Source of the DNA: Hymenolepis diminuta
Taxonomy: Eukaryota; Platyhelminthes; Cestoda; Cyclophyllidea; Hymenolepididae
Direction of reading: 5' to 3'
Assembly (NCBI GenBank): GCA_900708905.1
Contig: CAADRB010000001.1
Span: forward strand, 2,062,051 to 2,126,050
DNA: 64,000 nt
Part shown: positions 11,567-26,500 of the stretch, piece after piece
Numbering within the stretch: position 1 is the first letter of the stretch
Layout: the number at the start of each line of letters is the position of its first letter
The notes under the pieces: generated by a model
Database searches by the model: none
What the model saw: the letters and a program-made list of their open reading frames with translations, nothing else
Told to the model about the DNA's origin: nothing
Position numbers and translations under genes: made by a program

Positions 11567-14500
11567 CTACAGCATACACGTATGTCGATAATTCAAAGAT
11601 TTTGGTCACTAAAGTGAGATGACTTCCTAGACATCTCTTTCTATAAATTCTAACTATGTGAAGTACTTGCTTCACAAAAAATGTGGAGTTTGCCCATACA
11701 ACCTCTTTCTCTACTTTGTATCAAATCATATAATCAACCATATATCATAATTTACATGCAATATATTCGTTGTACAAATATACTGAGAATTGGAACCAGT
11801 CACTTACCTCCATAAACCAATTTCTAACTTTCTCTGGTCTCGGCAATTCAAAAGCGAATTCGAGAACATCTGAAACCTTAAAAGCGTCTCCTGTTTCCCA
11901 AGCAATAGTTTGTATGATATGATCACTAGGAGCTATGAAAGCGATAGCCTTCACTTTAGACTCCAGACTCAACCAATACTTTAGGGCTCGATCAATCCAA
12001 GCTTGCAGGCATTCCTCACTAGAAGCGACCTCGTTCTCTGCACAAAAAAAACAAATAATTAACACTTCAATTTTCAACTTCGATAAGTGCATAAATTCGC
12101 ATATACCTTCGTCTGAAGAAATAAATTCATCAGACTTCTTCTCATGAGATTTGAACTTGAATACTTTAGGGGCTTTTTCGTTACTAAAAGAAATAGTTTT
12201 AAGATGGGATTATGGAGGAAAGAGAAGGTAAACAAACCTGAGTCTGCGAAAAGCAAGAGAGCCATTAAACATTAGCGAGTTCAGTAATATCGGGTAATGA
12301 AGAAGGTCTTGAATACTATCAGGGAAAAGATGCCAATATTTTGAGTCAGGTGCGATGTAAACTTATCACTTGAAAAGAAAAAGATACTTACAACTTTTTA
12401 TCTCTAAACGTAATGAATGCGCAAGAAAGGAGTAGAATGATTTGAAAATAGAGAAAAATGATGATAAAAACAAAATATTAGAACACACGGTCTGTCCCGA
12501 CAAATCCACCACGGCCTCTTCTTTCCTCTTTAAAAGTTAGAAAATAAAATTTTCCACGGTAAAAAATTTTGATAGAATTATAAAAAATCATTAATACATC
12601 ACGGAATTGTTTCCCTTCTTAATCTCTAGTGAGTTCTGCTATGCTATGTCTCGTCTACGGGCTCACATTTTTAAGTAAATGCAAACGAATCGAACTGCCA
12701 TGGCAAAACATTCAATTCAATCAACCGGTCGACAAGCTCTGAATATTGTTAACATGAACTCAGATAGAAAATCAGGAATGAAATAGTGGCAACCGAGCTT
12801 TGGAACTGGAATGTAGTCCTTTCGAGAAAGTGGACAACCCAGTGATTGAATTCAAATAAATTAGGGCTCATGACATGCTGACTTTGAAATATACTCTTCC
12901 CATTTCTTAAGGATTTCCGGGAACCTAGAAAGTGATTTAGTTAAAATGGTATAAGATATTCCGATTGATGTGATGGGCTAGCCGTTCTTGGCTATTGGAA
13001 AAAGCTGCAGAACTCAGATGATATGGTCATCCACTCATTTAATAAACTGGTCAATATGTAATGAACATTGGGGAACAAACTCGCTCAGGAAGCAAAAGGT
13101 TCATATCTGGAAATGAATTTTGGAAATGTAGGACGTGACGCAGTGAACTATGGACATTAAGTAAAAAAGTGGACAATTCAATGAGTCTAAATTTATGTAA
13201 AGTAAGATTCTCTTGTCATGCTTGTTTTATTCTCTACGTTTACTCCATTCTACCTCACATACTCCCCATTGTCAACTTCCATTTTATCACAATACTAATC
13301 AAAACAGGGAAATATTTTCTTCCTTAAAGTTTCTGGGTTTTCCTGGTACTTATTGCATTCTTATCGAGGCAGCTAGGGGAAACCTCCCTAGTTCTCTTAC
13401 CATAAAAGTTCTTTTGAACCATTACGTATAAAGGTGGACTAGAAAGGAAGCTTACATAAAGTCATGGCTAGGGCAAATCAACCAAGATGTCAATAAAGTC
13501 CATAGTATCGAAACCACAGATCCCCACCTCAAGGGAGTTCAAGTTAAGACAGTGAATTGCGAAGCAGTAAATTTAGTGCGAATGTTAGGTGAAAGGAAGT
13601 CAACACTTCTACAGTACCGACGGGACCACTACCCTTCAGGATTAATTATCAACGAGGACTTCCGATTCCCAATTTCCAGATGTCTTAAATCTAATGAAGG
13701 TTATAAAGTTAGTTGAAGAGCAACAAATAGAAATTTCATCCTAAGTAAGTCTCTTTAAAGGACTTTTACTGAGGCAACAAAAATAAAGGCATACTTTCTT
13801 CGAGGCTGAGTAGCGAAGAAGTAAAATTTCTAAAGCGTATAGAAAAAATTTCCATAACCAGTCTCGAATTATATCCTCACAGTTATGCGCCCGCTTGTCC
13901 GAACAGTACAATTTCGACCTTACTTATAGATCAAAGAACATTTTATTCACACAATAAAGTAGCCAAATAGGTAGCCAACAAAATATTAAAAGTAAGTACT
14001 CACATAAATTTAGGCAGAAAGATATTTTTGGGATCCCACCGTGTATAATTCGAGAGGGGATATATGAAGGGTTCTTCAGCCTGCCTGTGTATCCAAAGTG
14101 CTATTTTAGTTGATTTGCAAAGCGTGATCAAATTTTCCCAAATTTGCGCAAATCTTTCCTCGTTATTCAAACGAGACTTAAAATACAAGAGGAGGGAACA
14201 ATACACCTCATTATCAAAACGCATTATTTACAGATGGTGTTTTAGTCAGGTAGTGTTATCTTACCACACATGCTATAAGGAATTTTGCTTTTTGTAAGTA
14301 AACTCTAGCCGTGTATTCATTTTTCTGAGCCTTTTTTGGCGAAACTGGAGCAATATCGCAGTTGAGTGTGGCATAGTTACCACGATACGTATAGTTGAGC
14401 CTAAGCAAAGAAAGTGAAACACATGCATTATCAATATGGAACACAGATTAGGGAAAGGACTTTCCAAGGTCATAATAATAAGTGCCAATAACACTGAACT

Positions 14501-17500
14501 TGAGTAAATGCTCCTAGAGCCACTCTAACGAGAAACACTCATTTTAAATTCACCCTCCCCTCCCACCGGATGTGATTGGTCATCCGCTCCATTGAGTTTA
14601 TTAATATGCATCGATCTCGTGATACTCGACTTATTAACCCCTCATCTATTGTTAAGGTTCCATTTACCGTCAACTTACGGAAGAGAATTATCCAAAGAGA
14701 GATGATTGAGATTAACAAAAGCCACGCGGTAGCCTCGCTTATGGGCTTCTTCAATAAGATTCTCTTGAGAAGCATTTTCGATATCTTCGGGAGTTACCTC
14801 TGACATAGACAGTAGGGTTGTATCCCAGACACCAGCAGTGCTAGGATTAGTTGATTGCAGCACTATGAGTAAGGGGCCCTTGTAGGCAAAAAAGTCCATT
14901 GAATGAAACACGTTCACACGCAGACCCTGACATTCGGCCAACTAAAAGGAAGCACAATAATCAGAGAATAAAATATTGAATATTAATTAAATTAAGTAAA
15001 TACTTAAAGGTGTTTAATTTACGGGAATCGCCGTGAATGCCATCCAATGACGCATGATCAGATTTCGTTGAATTAGTTTCATAGTCAACTGGAAAAAACG
15101 AATGAAGATATAAAATTAGTGTGAGATCAAGAGATTGATCTTTCACAACCGCTACCAACTTACGTTTGTGAATAACTCGTGTTCAAATTGTGTCTTTGGT
15201 CTTTCTTCACAGTTTAAGTCTGATAAGAGACGTTAATTAGCAGTTGAGTAGGTTTGCGTTACGATACAATAAAATTGGTGAAAATTTAAGCAAACAGCTG
15301 GATGCTATAATCTAGACTGGTTTAATTTGATTTTTTTGTCTATAATGATCTTGACACAATCTACACACGAATCGTCTTTAAAAGCAACAAAAATTCCATA
15401 AGTAGGTCCTCAACGTAGCTGGCCAAACGCAAAAACACGCCTACACACAGAGTGGACCAATGTTGAACCCGAACCTGAGAGATAAGCTTGGCAGTCGAAA
15501 ATATCAGGGCATATATTCTGCTTCATCCCATTCGATTGGGGTGAGGGATTGTGGTCATGGTGGCAAAGTGCTAACTTCCTTTCATACTTATATTTATATT
15601 TCTTAGTTCGTATTTCCATTTTTCATAAAACTATTTAGACTAGGTGGCGTAAATCTTGAATGTTCAATATTCCAGATAGAGATAGAACATATTCTGCAAA
15701 GACTCCGACAAATGGAGTCTAAGTTTTGCCTCCAAATAAATAATTTGGGTCTCTTAGGTGGTTATTAAGTCACATATCATTCTTATCGGTATGCGAACAC
15801 CTTCTGCACTTGGAAAGTTTGGACAAAGCTGATGGCGAGTTGACCTTCAATTGTCAATTCTACGGACAATCTTCTATTGCCCTTATCTTTATTTTAAAGA
15901 GATGACGTAGATCTATTTTCTTCCTGAGGAAGAATATTAAGTTTAAATTTATCATCTATATTAAAAACCAAATTTTATGCAATATTCATGATCTTTTTGT
16001 GATCATCTTGCCATAAATTTCTGTAAGCATGGATTTTGAATGCCGAATCCTTGAGATTTCCGTCAGAAAATATAATAATTCATAGGTTCTAGGACTGGAC
16101 AATAAGAATTTTTCATGAGGATAAGATGAAGAAGAGGTGACAATATTTAGAAGAGGAAAACGAAAATATATTCAGATAGTTGCAAGAGAGGATCCAGATA
16201 AGAAATAACCAGAGTGAGTTAGAGGAATCTTGCCAAACATTTGCCTTTCTAGCTTTGCGAACTTCACTATTCCATAATGTAAACAAGACAGACGATCTGA
16301 ATACTAATAATATGAGAGAATGGAGAAAAGAAGTCAGTCATATAAAAAGCAAAGGAGAAAATTATGCAAAGAAAAGTAGAGTCAGACAGTCTGGAGAAAA
16401 TGGAGAGAGAAAAATACATAAATAGCTTTATGCAGGGAAATAATCCATACGCAGAACAGAGTGGAAGAAGTTAAAAACTGGGCTAATTCAATAAGCAACA
16501 GTCGATAAGTATTGAGAAAGACCAAGGTCACTTTAAACTTATGTGGACATCTTTATAAGACGATAATTTTGCAGATCTTAACTCTCTCTTGCCATCCTAC
16601 CTTTTCATAATATTTCCAACCACGTAATGTTTATCAGATTAAGCAAGAAAACCGCCACATCTAGATGATAAGAATAATTATTTTTCTCGAAATTAATTAT
16701 TTAAATCCTTGTCTCAATATAGTCATACGTTACCCATTTATATTTCAAAATTCAGATAATATATATCAGATTTTTGGAATGAAATTGGTTTATTTACCGA
16801 TTAAATAAAAAAATTAGAAGAAGTATTAAGGGACTTACTGTTAGGTCTCCTGAAATCGATTTTGAGAGGAATTAGAATTTGACCTAAGAGCCATTGAACA
16901 TGGTGAGGTACTGGATACATCTCCAAGTTAAACAATTTAGGTGAAATGACTAGTATAGAGTAAGAAACGGTAGATGTTGGATTGTAGATAGAAAGTCAGT
17001 TTTACTGAGTTGTTATTTTTGTGACTTACAGATCACTCGGGCATTTGGGTAATTAGAAAGATAATACTTTGCTAATAATTTCCGGATCTGCCTCATATCA
17101 TCTAAGGCGTAAATTTAATTGAAAAATATTGTTAATTATAATACAAAAAATAGAAGTTGCTTAAAACATAAGTTTTGTCACGTTAACCTGGGTTTGTTTA
17201 AAAAATGACATGACTAACACGGAGTATATTTCATGATTACCTCTTCAAATAACCGCGAACTCAGAGCTGCACAGCTATAGGTTTGGTTCATGCAAAGTGA
17301 TTAAAAAATTATCAACTGTCATGAGATCATTATATAAATTTAAAGGCGGAAATGGTACATGACTCAATCTGTTGAAATTAATTGATCCAAAATGGGATTT
17401 CTCAGATGGGTTCTCGGAAAATTTCAAGGGATTTGTGAAATGCGTGATTATTAAAATACAAATTATTTCAAGCCGTAGCTCTTGAAAACCGATATTTGAT

Positions 17501-20500
17501 AGAGCTTTTGCCTAATCATCTTCAAAGCTTATGTCCATTAGCCAAATTACTATCAAAATATGTCATGGCATGGAAGTTTCTAGAAGATAATATCTGAGCT
17601 TCACTTTCCCTTCCCTCGGTATAGATATTTATTTCTTTCGAGCCTTTTACCCCATTGGCGAACCATATCTTTGAAAGTTAGAAAGTTATCCCCTAAAACT
17701 ATAGATACTATTTCAACACATACTCTGGTAATAATTCTGCTATAAATAGGAGTATTAATACTGAAAATGATTTTTCTTACCCACAGTTTTAATAAGACTA
17801 TTCATAGTGTATTCTGGAACTGCAAGAAAATAATAAATCTTCATTGAAGAATGATGTTAGTGTTCTAATTTTTCTATTTTCCCACATCTCCATTTACAGA
17901 TGTTTTCCACAATCAAACTAGATCTGCCCCAATTATTTAGAGTATGGAAATATGCAGCAGTAGCAAAGTAGAAAATTTAAGTAGATTGCAAAACCAAATC
18001 GAACATTTTCGTCGCGCCTGAACGGAGTTCACAGGTTACATCACTCGTGCACTGGATTGCCTATTGTTGATTGTTGATACGCGTGACTGAGAATTCAATA
18101 CTCCCCCAACAGCAAACATCGGCTGATCTAATCATCAGTCATTTCATATTGTTCAAATTCTGTTTAATCAAATTTAATTTGTAAATACTAAGTAGAGTTA
18201 TACCATGAATTACGGCCTAAGCAATTGCAGCTAGTATATCTCAGCGGTTAGTCTAAGAATTTATTATTTCCCAGGTATTACCATGTCATTAGCCATAAAT
18301 AACCTAATATTAAAATAAAGAAATTTAAGTTTCTACTAGTGATAAATGCTTAAATTTACTCTTCTTAAGGTAAGAAAGGGAATTTGAAGGTATTTGTTTG
18401 AGGACCAAGTCCTTTGATTGTCATGAGTAACAATCAATGCATGAAATATGTCGATAATGTACAAGGCCGAAAGCCGGTAAGATTAATCGTCACCACTATT
18501 CGGTTTGCAGGAGCTTCCATGGTGATTGGTTCATGCTTTTACGTCCGCATTCTATGAATACACTAATCCCACAATCTTTCCCACCTATTACTTCCATCAA
18601 ATCGCTACCATCGTTTTCTGACGTATCTAGGTCTTTACATGGAACCAGCACAATCAAAACCATCACCGACTTAGTAGATATTGATGATATTGTGCCGACA
18701 TCACTTAAGAAAATGATCTTCATTACATCATAAATAAGGTTTCAGTGCGCTCTTTAAATTCCAACACTAATTTCTTGAATTGATATTTCCTAAACTGTCT
18801 TCCCACATCTATAGAAGAAACAAGTTTTTCAAAACAGTTCGAAACTTGAGATTGGTCGTACCTAATTCTAAATAAAAGCAAATGGAAACCAGAATTCTAA
18901 ATGAACAGCGAAAGATTTATCCTTACAAGCAAGCCAACCTAATTTTAGTATTTTATACATTTATTATTAAAAGGAAATTACTAATAAATAATACCATTAA
19001 AGGTAAATTTTTAGAAAAATGCCCTAAAAAGGCGTTTTGGGCAAAATTAAAATTCAAGCCTCTTTAGAATTCTTAATTTAGCCCTGGAATTTAAAGTTCA
19101 TGTGATTTATCTATTGGTAATTCTTAAATTACTTACATTCATTTTCTCTGGCCTTCCCTCCAAAAGCTGTCACATTATAAAACATGGTATTTAACTGTAA
19201 TTTAATTAAAAGGGGTAATTTATTAATTATGTCAACCAATTTACCAAGATCAGGTAATTGAATGGGTTCTTTTAAATTGTGATAATTGTCCATTTGAGAG
19301 AGGACATCTAAGTGGTGGTACATAGCGAATATGAAGCAATCAGTCAAATAAGAAAAGTATTAAAAATTTTGCTTCATCAGTTTTACTTTATCATGCAATA
19401 ATTGAAGTAAAATTTTCTAAATGAGCAACAAAAGTGTATATAAAAAGAACCAAATTAGAGAATGAATCTACGAAATACCAGCAGAATGCGGTATAAAAAT
19501 GATTTTATGTACTCCTTTATAGAAAATTAAGTAGCCATTTACCCTAGATTGAAAGCCTACTGAATAAAGTAAACCTTTTAATCGAACTTCTGGATTCTCA
19601 ATTGAAAGTGCACACTTTTGCTTTAGCTGAAAATATCAATGGGAGGAGCCTCACACAGTAAGTTCAATTAGTAAATCTTTTTGATTTCCACCCATTTAGT
19701 GAAATCATAAAATGCACATCCTCTCAATTTGCAATCAAAATATGTATAAACTTTTCTGACATCACAGTGCTATTCTATCTGTGTAAAAATTTTACTTATA
19801 TCTTAGTTGCGCTTTTAGTCACATGTAGCATGCCTTCTTTAATACGTTCAAACGTTGTTGTGCTATGTACTAGTACCAACTGCTTTTAACTATAAGAAGC
19901 TATAAATAAGCCAAAATGACATAGCAAGTAATTAATTCAAACAATCAACAAGCCCGATACATCAAAAACAGATATTCTAATCCACGGCTCTGGTAATCAG
20001 TTACTGATGATTAGAAATTAGGACATCACAATTCCTCATCTCTTCCTTTCATGAGAATTTGGACAGCACAGACTTCCAGAATTCAAACGGACTAAGGCTT
20101 GTGACACCCTGCCTTTATTACCTAATTATCATTGATCCCTTCCGGATTTCATACTTTTTTGGACTCGTCTACCATTCTTCTTAGTTGAATTCTACTCGCA
20201 ACCGAAACTTGCAAAAGATTTTGACGCGCTCTGAGCAATAACAATAACAATGAAAGACGAAATTTGGCAAAATGCGCTGAATATTGTAAATAAATGAAAA
20301 GACAAATATTTCTCGAAAAAACAGAGGACTCAAATCGACCTGGATCTCACCTAATGGAAATTAGAATAGAACTTACTCCATTAATTATATATGCGAATCG
20401 GTGTGACAACTAGGGTCCATGAACAACAATGAAGATACTTGAAAAATACGAATTGTACTAACTTATTAAATATGTACTCTCCGTACCCAAATTTTTATAA

Positions 20501-23500
20501 AATATTTGCTATCAAATAGAAGCAAAAGAATCAAATTTACAAGTAATTGCGGGTGAAGTATCTACAATACGGAAAAAAAGATAACAACCTTTTAATCTTT
20601 TAATGCATCTAAAATTAATATGGAAATGTGTAATTTATTTTAATTTCCGATATTACGTGAATTAGGTAAAGAAAATATAATATTTATTAAAGTTTACCAA
20701 ATTTTACTGTAATAAAAACCAAATGAAGGTATTTTAGTAAGTAAACGAATTATTGGACAATATCTTTTCCGTCCTTTGAACAATTGACTTACCTCCATGA
20801 AATACAGACACTTGATACGAATTATCTAAAATAAAATCATATTTAATATTAAAGAAAAAGTAAAATAAATAAATAAAATATTTAATTTTAATGAGAACCT
20901 CTACTAACCGAAAATTGGTAGCTTCGATTGATATTGAACATCGAACGCTAAGAATTAAAAGAAAAATCATCGTTGTTCTATTAGCTTCTCAACAAAATTC
21001 TATTCTTAAAACTCAAAAAGAAGGACAAAAGTTTTGTAACCTTTGGAGCATAGAATGGAAAAAAGATCTTTTAAGGTAGTTGTAGTATTTGATCACAAAA
21101 GAAATGGCAATTTTGACTAAATAAATGGTCTTACATTTGAACCATTCTGAGTTTAAAAATTTAAACTTCCCAGCCAATCTAGAAAAGCCTTTTCTGATAC
21201 TTTTCGGGCAGAGGTGTAGCATTAAATTCAAATATCCCTGCCGCTGAACGGGTTTAACCATTCCTATCAGTGGTTTTAAAATGAGAGGCTTCCAACTCGG
21301 GACTTCTGATCTTGCAGATGAGCATGAAAAAGGGGCTTTTTAATTTCTTAGAATATTTAGGCACCTTCATGCCCATTTTAATTTTGTGACGAGACTTTGA
21401 TAATTTTGGAATTGAGCAAATGTAAAATGAATGCTGAATAAGATTTTAACTTTATAAGAATTGAAGAAATTAAGAAAACATGATTAATTATCATAGAGCA
21501 ACGCAGTAAAAGCCCCGATTATAAAGAAATTCTACTTTCGTTATTGAAACAAATAGAAAAAACTCGTCAGTTGTATAGATAATATACCTATTGGCAACCG
21601 TAGAACTTGTCTGAGGTTGGTTATTTATTAAAACCTCCATCCTGCCTGTGACTCAAGGCTCAAATTTTAAGCTGTTTATCAATTTTTCCTTATATAATTG
21701 CCCACTACTCTGCTATATAGTCATATTTTTGGTTTACCGACAACCCTTTCTTTGCTTTCACCTCCGACTTATACCTATCTTGTTGCAGTGGAGTTTTTGG
21801 AAAATGTAAGACAATAAGTTAATCAGAAGTTAAAGAAGATGAGATTAAGAACATGACCAGGCGCAAAAGAAGCCAATAATTTTATTTATAAATTACAATA
21901 TTCTACATAAAATGAGCCAAAGAAAAAAGATAAGAAAGAAAAAGGCAGAAAATAAATTTTTTAGTAGACTTTAGTGAATTCAAATTTTTTAAATTTTAAT
22001 TTAATTATTTATTTCTAATTTTAAAGTATCATTCTTGGCCAAATTTTACTGAAAATGGTATTTCATAAAATCTAGAATATACTGGTGTGATTTCAAAAGG
22101 TAAAACACCGCACCATTCTCTATTTTGATAAGGTTAGGCCAGACACGAAAATTATACAAAATATAAAATAATTTTATTTACTCTGAAAACCATGAGCTTT
22201 ATTTAAATTAGTGGAAATGATTTGATCAATTACCTTTGCCATTGGATCCGTTCATTACTAAACAAAAATTGAAAATAAATATTAATAATTTTTAAACAAA
22301 AGGCATGAGAGAATGAAATAGGAATTTAATTCTTATGAGCTCCATAAACGTTAATTATTGTCTTTTAAGTACCTAACTGCCTATTATGAAATTTTTTATA
22401 AAAATTCTTAAAGAAAATGAGATATTTTATCCAACCTAATCTAGCCTTCAAGAGTCTGATCAATAAAAGATACCAATGAACTGTATTATACTTAATGATT
22501 TATATCATTAACCAGTAATTGAAATTCTTTAAAATGAGTATACATCTTATAAGGAGTGCAATTAAGGTTACAATTTTAAAGGGCTGAAGAGGTCAAAACT
22601 ATAGAGATGGGATTGATGTCACCACCCAATGTTCAAAAGCTTGTGCTTAGAGACTTATACTCCTCTTCCCTATCAAAAAAGTTCAAGGCTGTTTATAAAA
22701 TAAACAGTGTGGAAAAGCTGGAGAATGTAATTTTTTGATAAAAATCAGATATCCAAAGTGATTTTGAGTTAAAATCAAACGCTACTCCAAACTTATATAT
22801 TTAGCTGTATGTAGTACTAATCGAAAATACAGTTTTGAAATATTGCCACTTTTTAGGATCTCCTTCATTATAGATCTATCCTTTCTGACCCGTAAATGTA
22901 ATACTGAAAGCGTATGTGCAAAATATACGCGAGACTATTTTCATCAAACGGGCTGACTATTAGATTGCTGGCAATAAAAAAAGACATTTATTTGTATTAA
23001 GTGAATTTTCGAAAGCGGAAAGGGTCAATCGCTGCCATCTGAAAAACCAGTATGTATGGAAATAAAGTGCTTCAAATATAGCATTTATATAGTTTTGCAT
23101 TTTGGATTTTATCTCACTCGTTCTTAAATTAAAACCTACTAGTCTCATTTATCTGAGAAATTATTAATTCAATTAACTATGCGACAAGGTGCCGGCAAAC
23201 AGAGTACAAGATTGCAACGGTTCTTGCAGGTGGTGTCTAAGTAACCAATCATTCTTATCAACAAGCGGGCACACTGTAGAATTTCAACTGTCAATGTTAA
23301 AGGGCAAATTTTTGAATATAATATTAGAATAATAAATATCTTGACATCCCACACTTCCGATATGAGTCAAATGAAGCCTGACAATATTTAGTAAGAAACT
23401 TAATCGTAGTGGCAGAAATACAACAGTGTTTTCGTATTTACGAAGCACTGGTTTTTTATTACTCAGTATAGCAGAATAAGCAAAATATCTAAACATATTC

Positions 23501-26500
23501 AAACGAAAAATTTACCCGATAACTTCGAGGGTTTATTCTTCAAAAAATTTTCTAAAACTGTACTTATTTTAATATTTTCAATTTTAAAAATCAAATTTAA
23601 TAATTCCCTATTGAACTTACTGGGTGTGCGCATATCTGCATTGTACACGTTAATGAGCAATAAATTTTTCAAAAGAGACCAAAAATAGCTGTGATAAATA
23701 TTTTAATGTATTAAAACTGCTATCTAACTGTGTTAATAATAAAAGATTTTTTCATAAATAAGGCATACAGTTTAAGTATAAAATAAGTTTAAGCTTATTT
23801 ATTTTCTGTAAAATTATAAGTGAACTTAAAGCAATGTCAATTTCATAAGAAATTAATATCAAAAGATTAAGGAAATATTGCTTTTTAAATTTTAATGAAA
23901 ATACCTATCATAATAAGCCACTTACGCAAACTCTCCGAATCCGATTTCATTGGCGCTAAAGGTGAGTTTATTTTTATAGTTGAAATAATTTGCAAAGATT
24001 GAAATACCTATTTAAAGCACCAGATATATATCTTTAGAAAGTTTAAAAATTCGAAAAGTGTCTTAGACAATCGCTAATAAGATTAATCCGTTTGAAAGAT
24101 CTCAATAGATAGATTAGGAGCACAAAGGTATTAAAAATATTCTTAAACTGAGAAATCACATCCTAAAAATCGGACCGTTTTAATCTTCACCAGACGTGCG
24201 TAAATTGGTCTCAAATTATTTCTATTGCTAAAGGATATGACCAGACAATTGATGTCAGCTTCTTTATATATTTTCAATCAACTAACAGCTAATCTCTTTC
24301 GGAGTATGTGAAGAGCACCCGATGCCATCTTCAAATTGACAAGTTTTGAGTGCAAATATTCGCTCTTGACGATTAACTTTTAATGCGATTTTTACCCACT
24401 TGTATTTAAATCTAAATTCAAACTGAATGTACACTCTCAGATGCGTCAAATCATATGACCAATCATTAGTGACAAAAGACACATCCCGAGTTACATAGGA
24501 ACTCATGGCTTTAGAAGTGATTCATTCGACTCTCACTTTATTATCTTATTGGTAGGCATCATATTGAAAGCTACACAGCCTTTTCAAATTGTATCTTCTT
24601 AGGGTAGTGAATAACATTCATGAAAACTTTCTATGGAAAACTGGAATTTTGCGGACTCTACATTAAACTGTATTTTAAAGCAAAAAAGCTCACTGGTTAC
24701 CCTAAAATGAGTATTAAATTAGTTAAAAATTAAAATTATTTTTAACGCAATTAATAAATAAAACCAAGTAAGAAATAAACTACTGTTATAAATTTAGAAT
24801 TTTTAATACTATATTTAAACAAATTTTCTGAATAAAATTGTAAATTTGGAAATATTACCTAAAACCCTAATTTTTTGCTCCGCCAGATGTATGCTTTCAG
24901 TTAATTACTCCAAATGAAGAGGAAATGTTTTTTATATAATATGATATCCGAAACTGAGTTTTGCAGGCCAAAGCAAAATGTTAGAATAAGTTAGACACTT
25001 TATCGGGAAACCCAAACTTAATGTAATTTTCAGTGCTTTTGAATGCATTAGAACTAAATTTTAATATGCGAGATCTTGATTAATGCGATTCTTAATTTGT
25101 CCAAAATGATACCCAGAATAGCGGTCACCACCAAACACATTGAAGAATGTTCTTCAACTGAAGTTACCACGCCGGCGCATTAACTATAATGTATTAATTA
25201 CTTAAACCCTAAGAAATTCATCTAAAGTCGTCCCAATTTCTTAAAATTTCACTTTTAGTGTACTTTTCCTTTATAAGCCCCCTTGTGTACTTTATACTTC
25301 TGCACCCAACTCACTATCTGAATGCTAAAGCTAAATGGATATTTTATTATGATCATATGAACTAGATAAATCCAAATGAAACTTATTTATCGCAATTTAT
25401 TAAAAATGTACGATCATTTCAACGATCTAAGTGTTCATGCACGAAATTAGAAGAATTGAATCAATACAATTTTATAGGATTGAAATTAGTTGAAAAGCAG
25501 TAAATATTATCTATTTTTTCATGAACCTTAAAATTATCTAGGCTAAAGTTTATTTTAAGCTTATTTAAATTCAAATAAATAATTAAAGAATAGATAATTC
25601 TTATTATTAACTGGAAAGGATGTTATTTAAAAGAACCTATTTAATCTGGAATAAAACTCACATTTTCCAGCAATACTCGTTTGATTTGATAAAACTGAAA
25701 AAATACGAAAATGGCGTATTGTAAAGAAAATCAAAATTTATGGAATGACTTAATCGTTATACTTACTTTGTTGCATTTCACCTGAGAGTGTCCCAAAACG
25801 ATAAAATATGCACAAATCAGTAAAGATTTTATGTGCATTTGTAAATCTACTATTTACCATTCTCGATGCTGCCATTGGTTTGTGACCCCTTTAAGGATTC
25901 CTCTTTAATAAAATTTTAAAAAATGCATTTCTTTTATTGGGATCAAAATGTCCATATCATTTAATATTTTATTATAATATATATGTAAATAACAAATTCT
26001 ACTTAATTTAAAAGAAGCTGGTACATTTGAACTGCAAGTACGTTAATGAAATAGTATGAAACAAGGTGGTAAAATAATCTTATCTGACGGTGAATAATAT
26101 ACGCGGAAGGAAAAAAATTAAGAAATGATTTTCATTATTATTTCTTCTTGTTATTACAAATAATCCCAACTTAGTAAATGAAAAATAGAAACTTTAAGAA
26201 AGTCCGACCAAATATTTTTGACGCAATCAAAAATCTCAAGCTTCGCCTCTCATGCATTGAATTATCAACTATTTGGGTTATAAGTCTTTTTCCCGGAGTC
26301 TGAGTTGCCTGACTCCGGTAGCTCGAAAAATGCTTTAATAGTCTGACTGAGAATCATTAATATTTACAAAATACATTTGGATAAGTAATGAATCATAATG
26401 TGTCTCATCTTACTGGTTAAAATAGTATTTATTCTTGCTGCTGGAATAAAGTGTACTTATGAGCTGTAAATAATTATTGATAATATACATGTAATAATTA

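Noticed and set aside
15023..15088. Reading this exon in array phase (D-Y-E-T-N-S-T-K-S-D-H...)
   Set aside because: It is open and looks like the array peptides, but it would enter the Arb2 core exon in a frame that soon hits a stop. Phase 0 joins both neighbours and gives the A-I-P match.
24868..24902. Candidate micro-exon near a good gtaata donor
   Set aside because: 35 nt; no alternative acceptor restores a multiple of three.
25127..25155. Candidate micro-exon near 25.13 kb
   Set aside because: 29 nt with the best acceptor; wrong phase.
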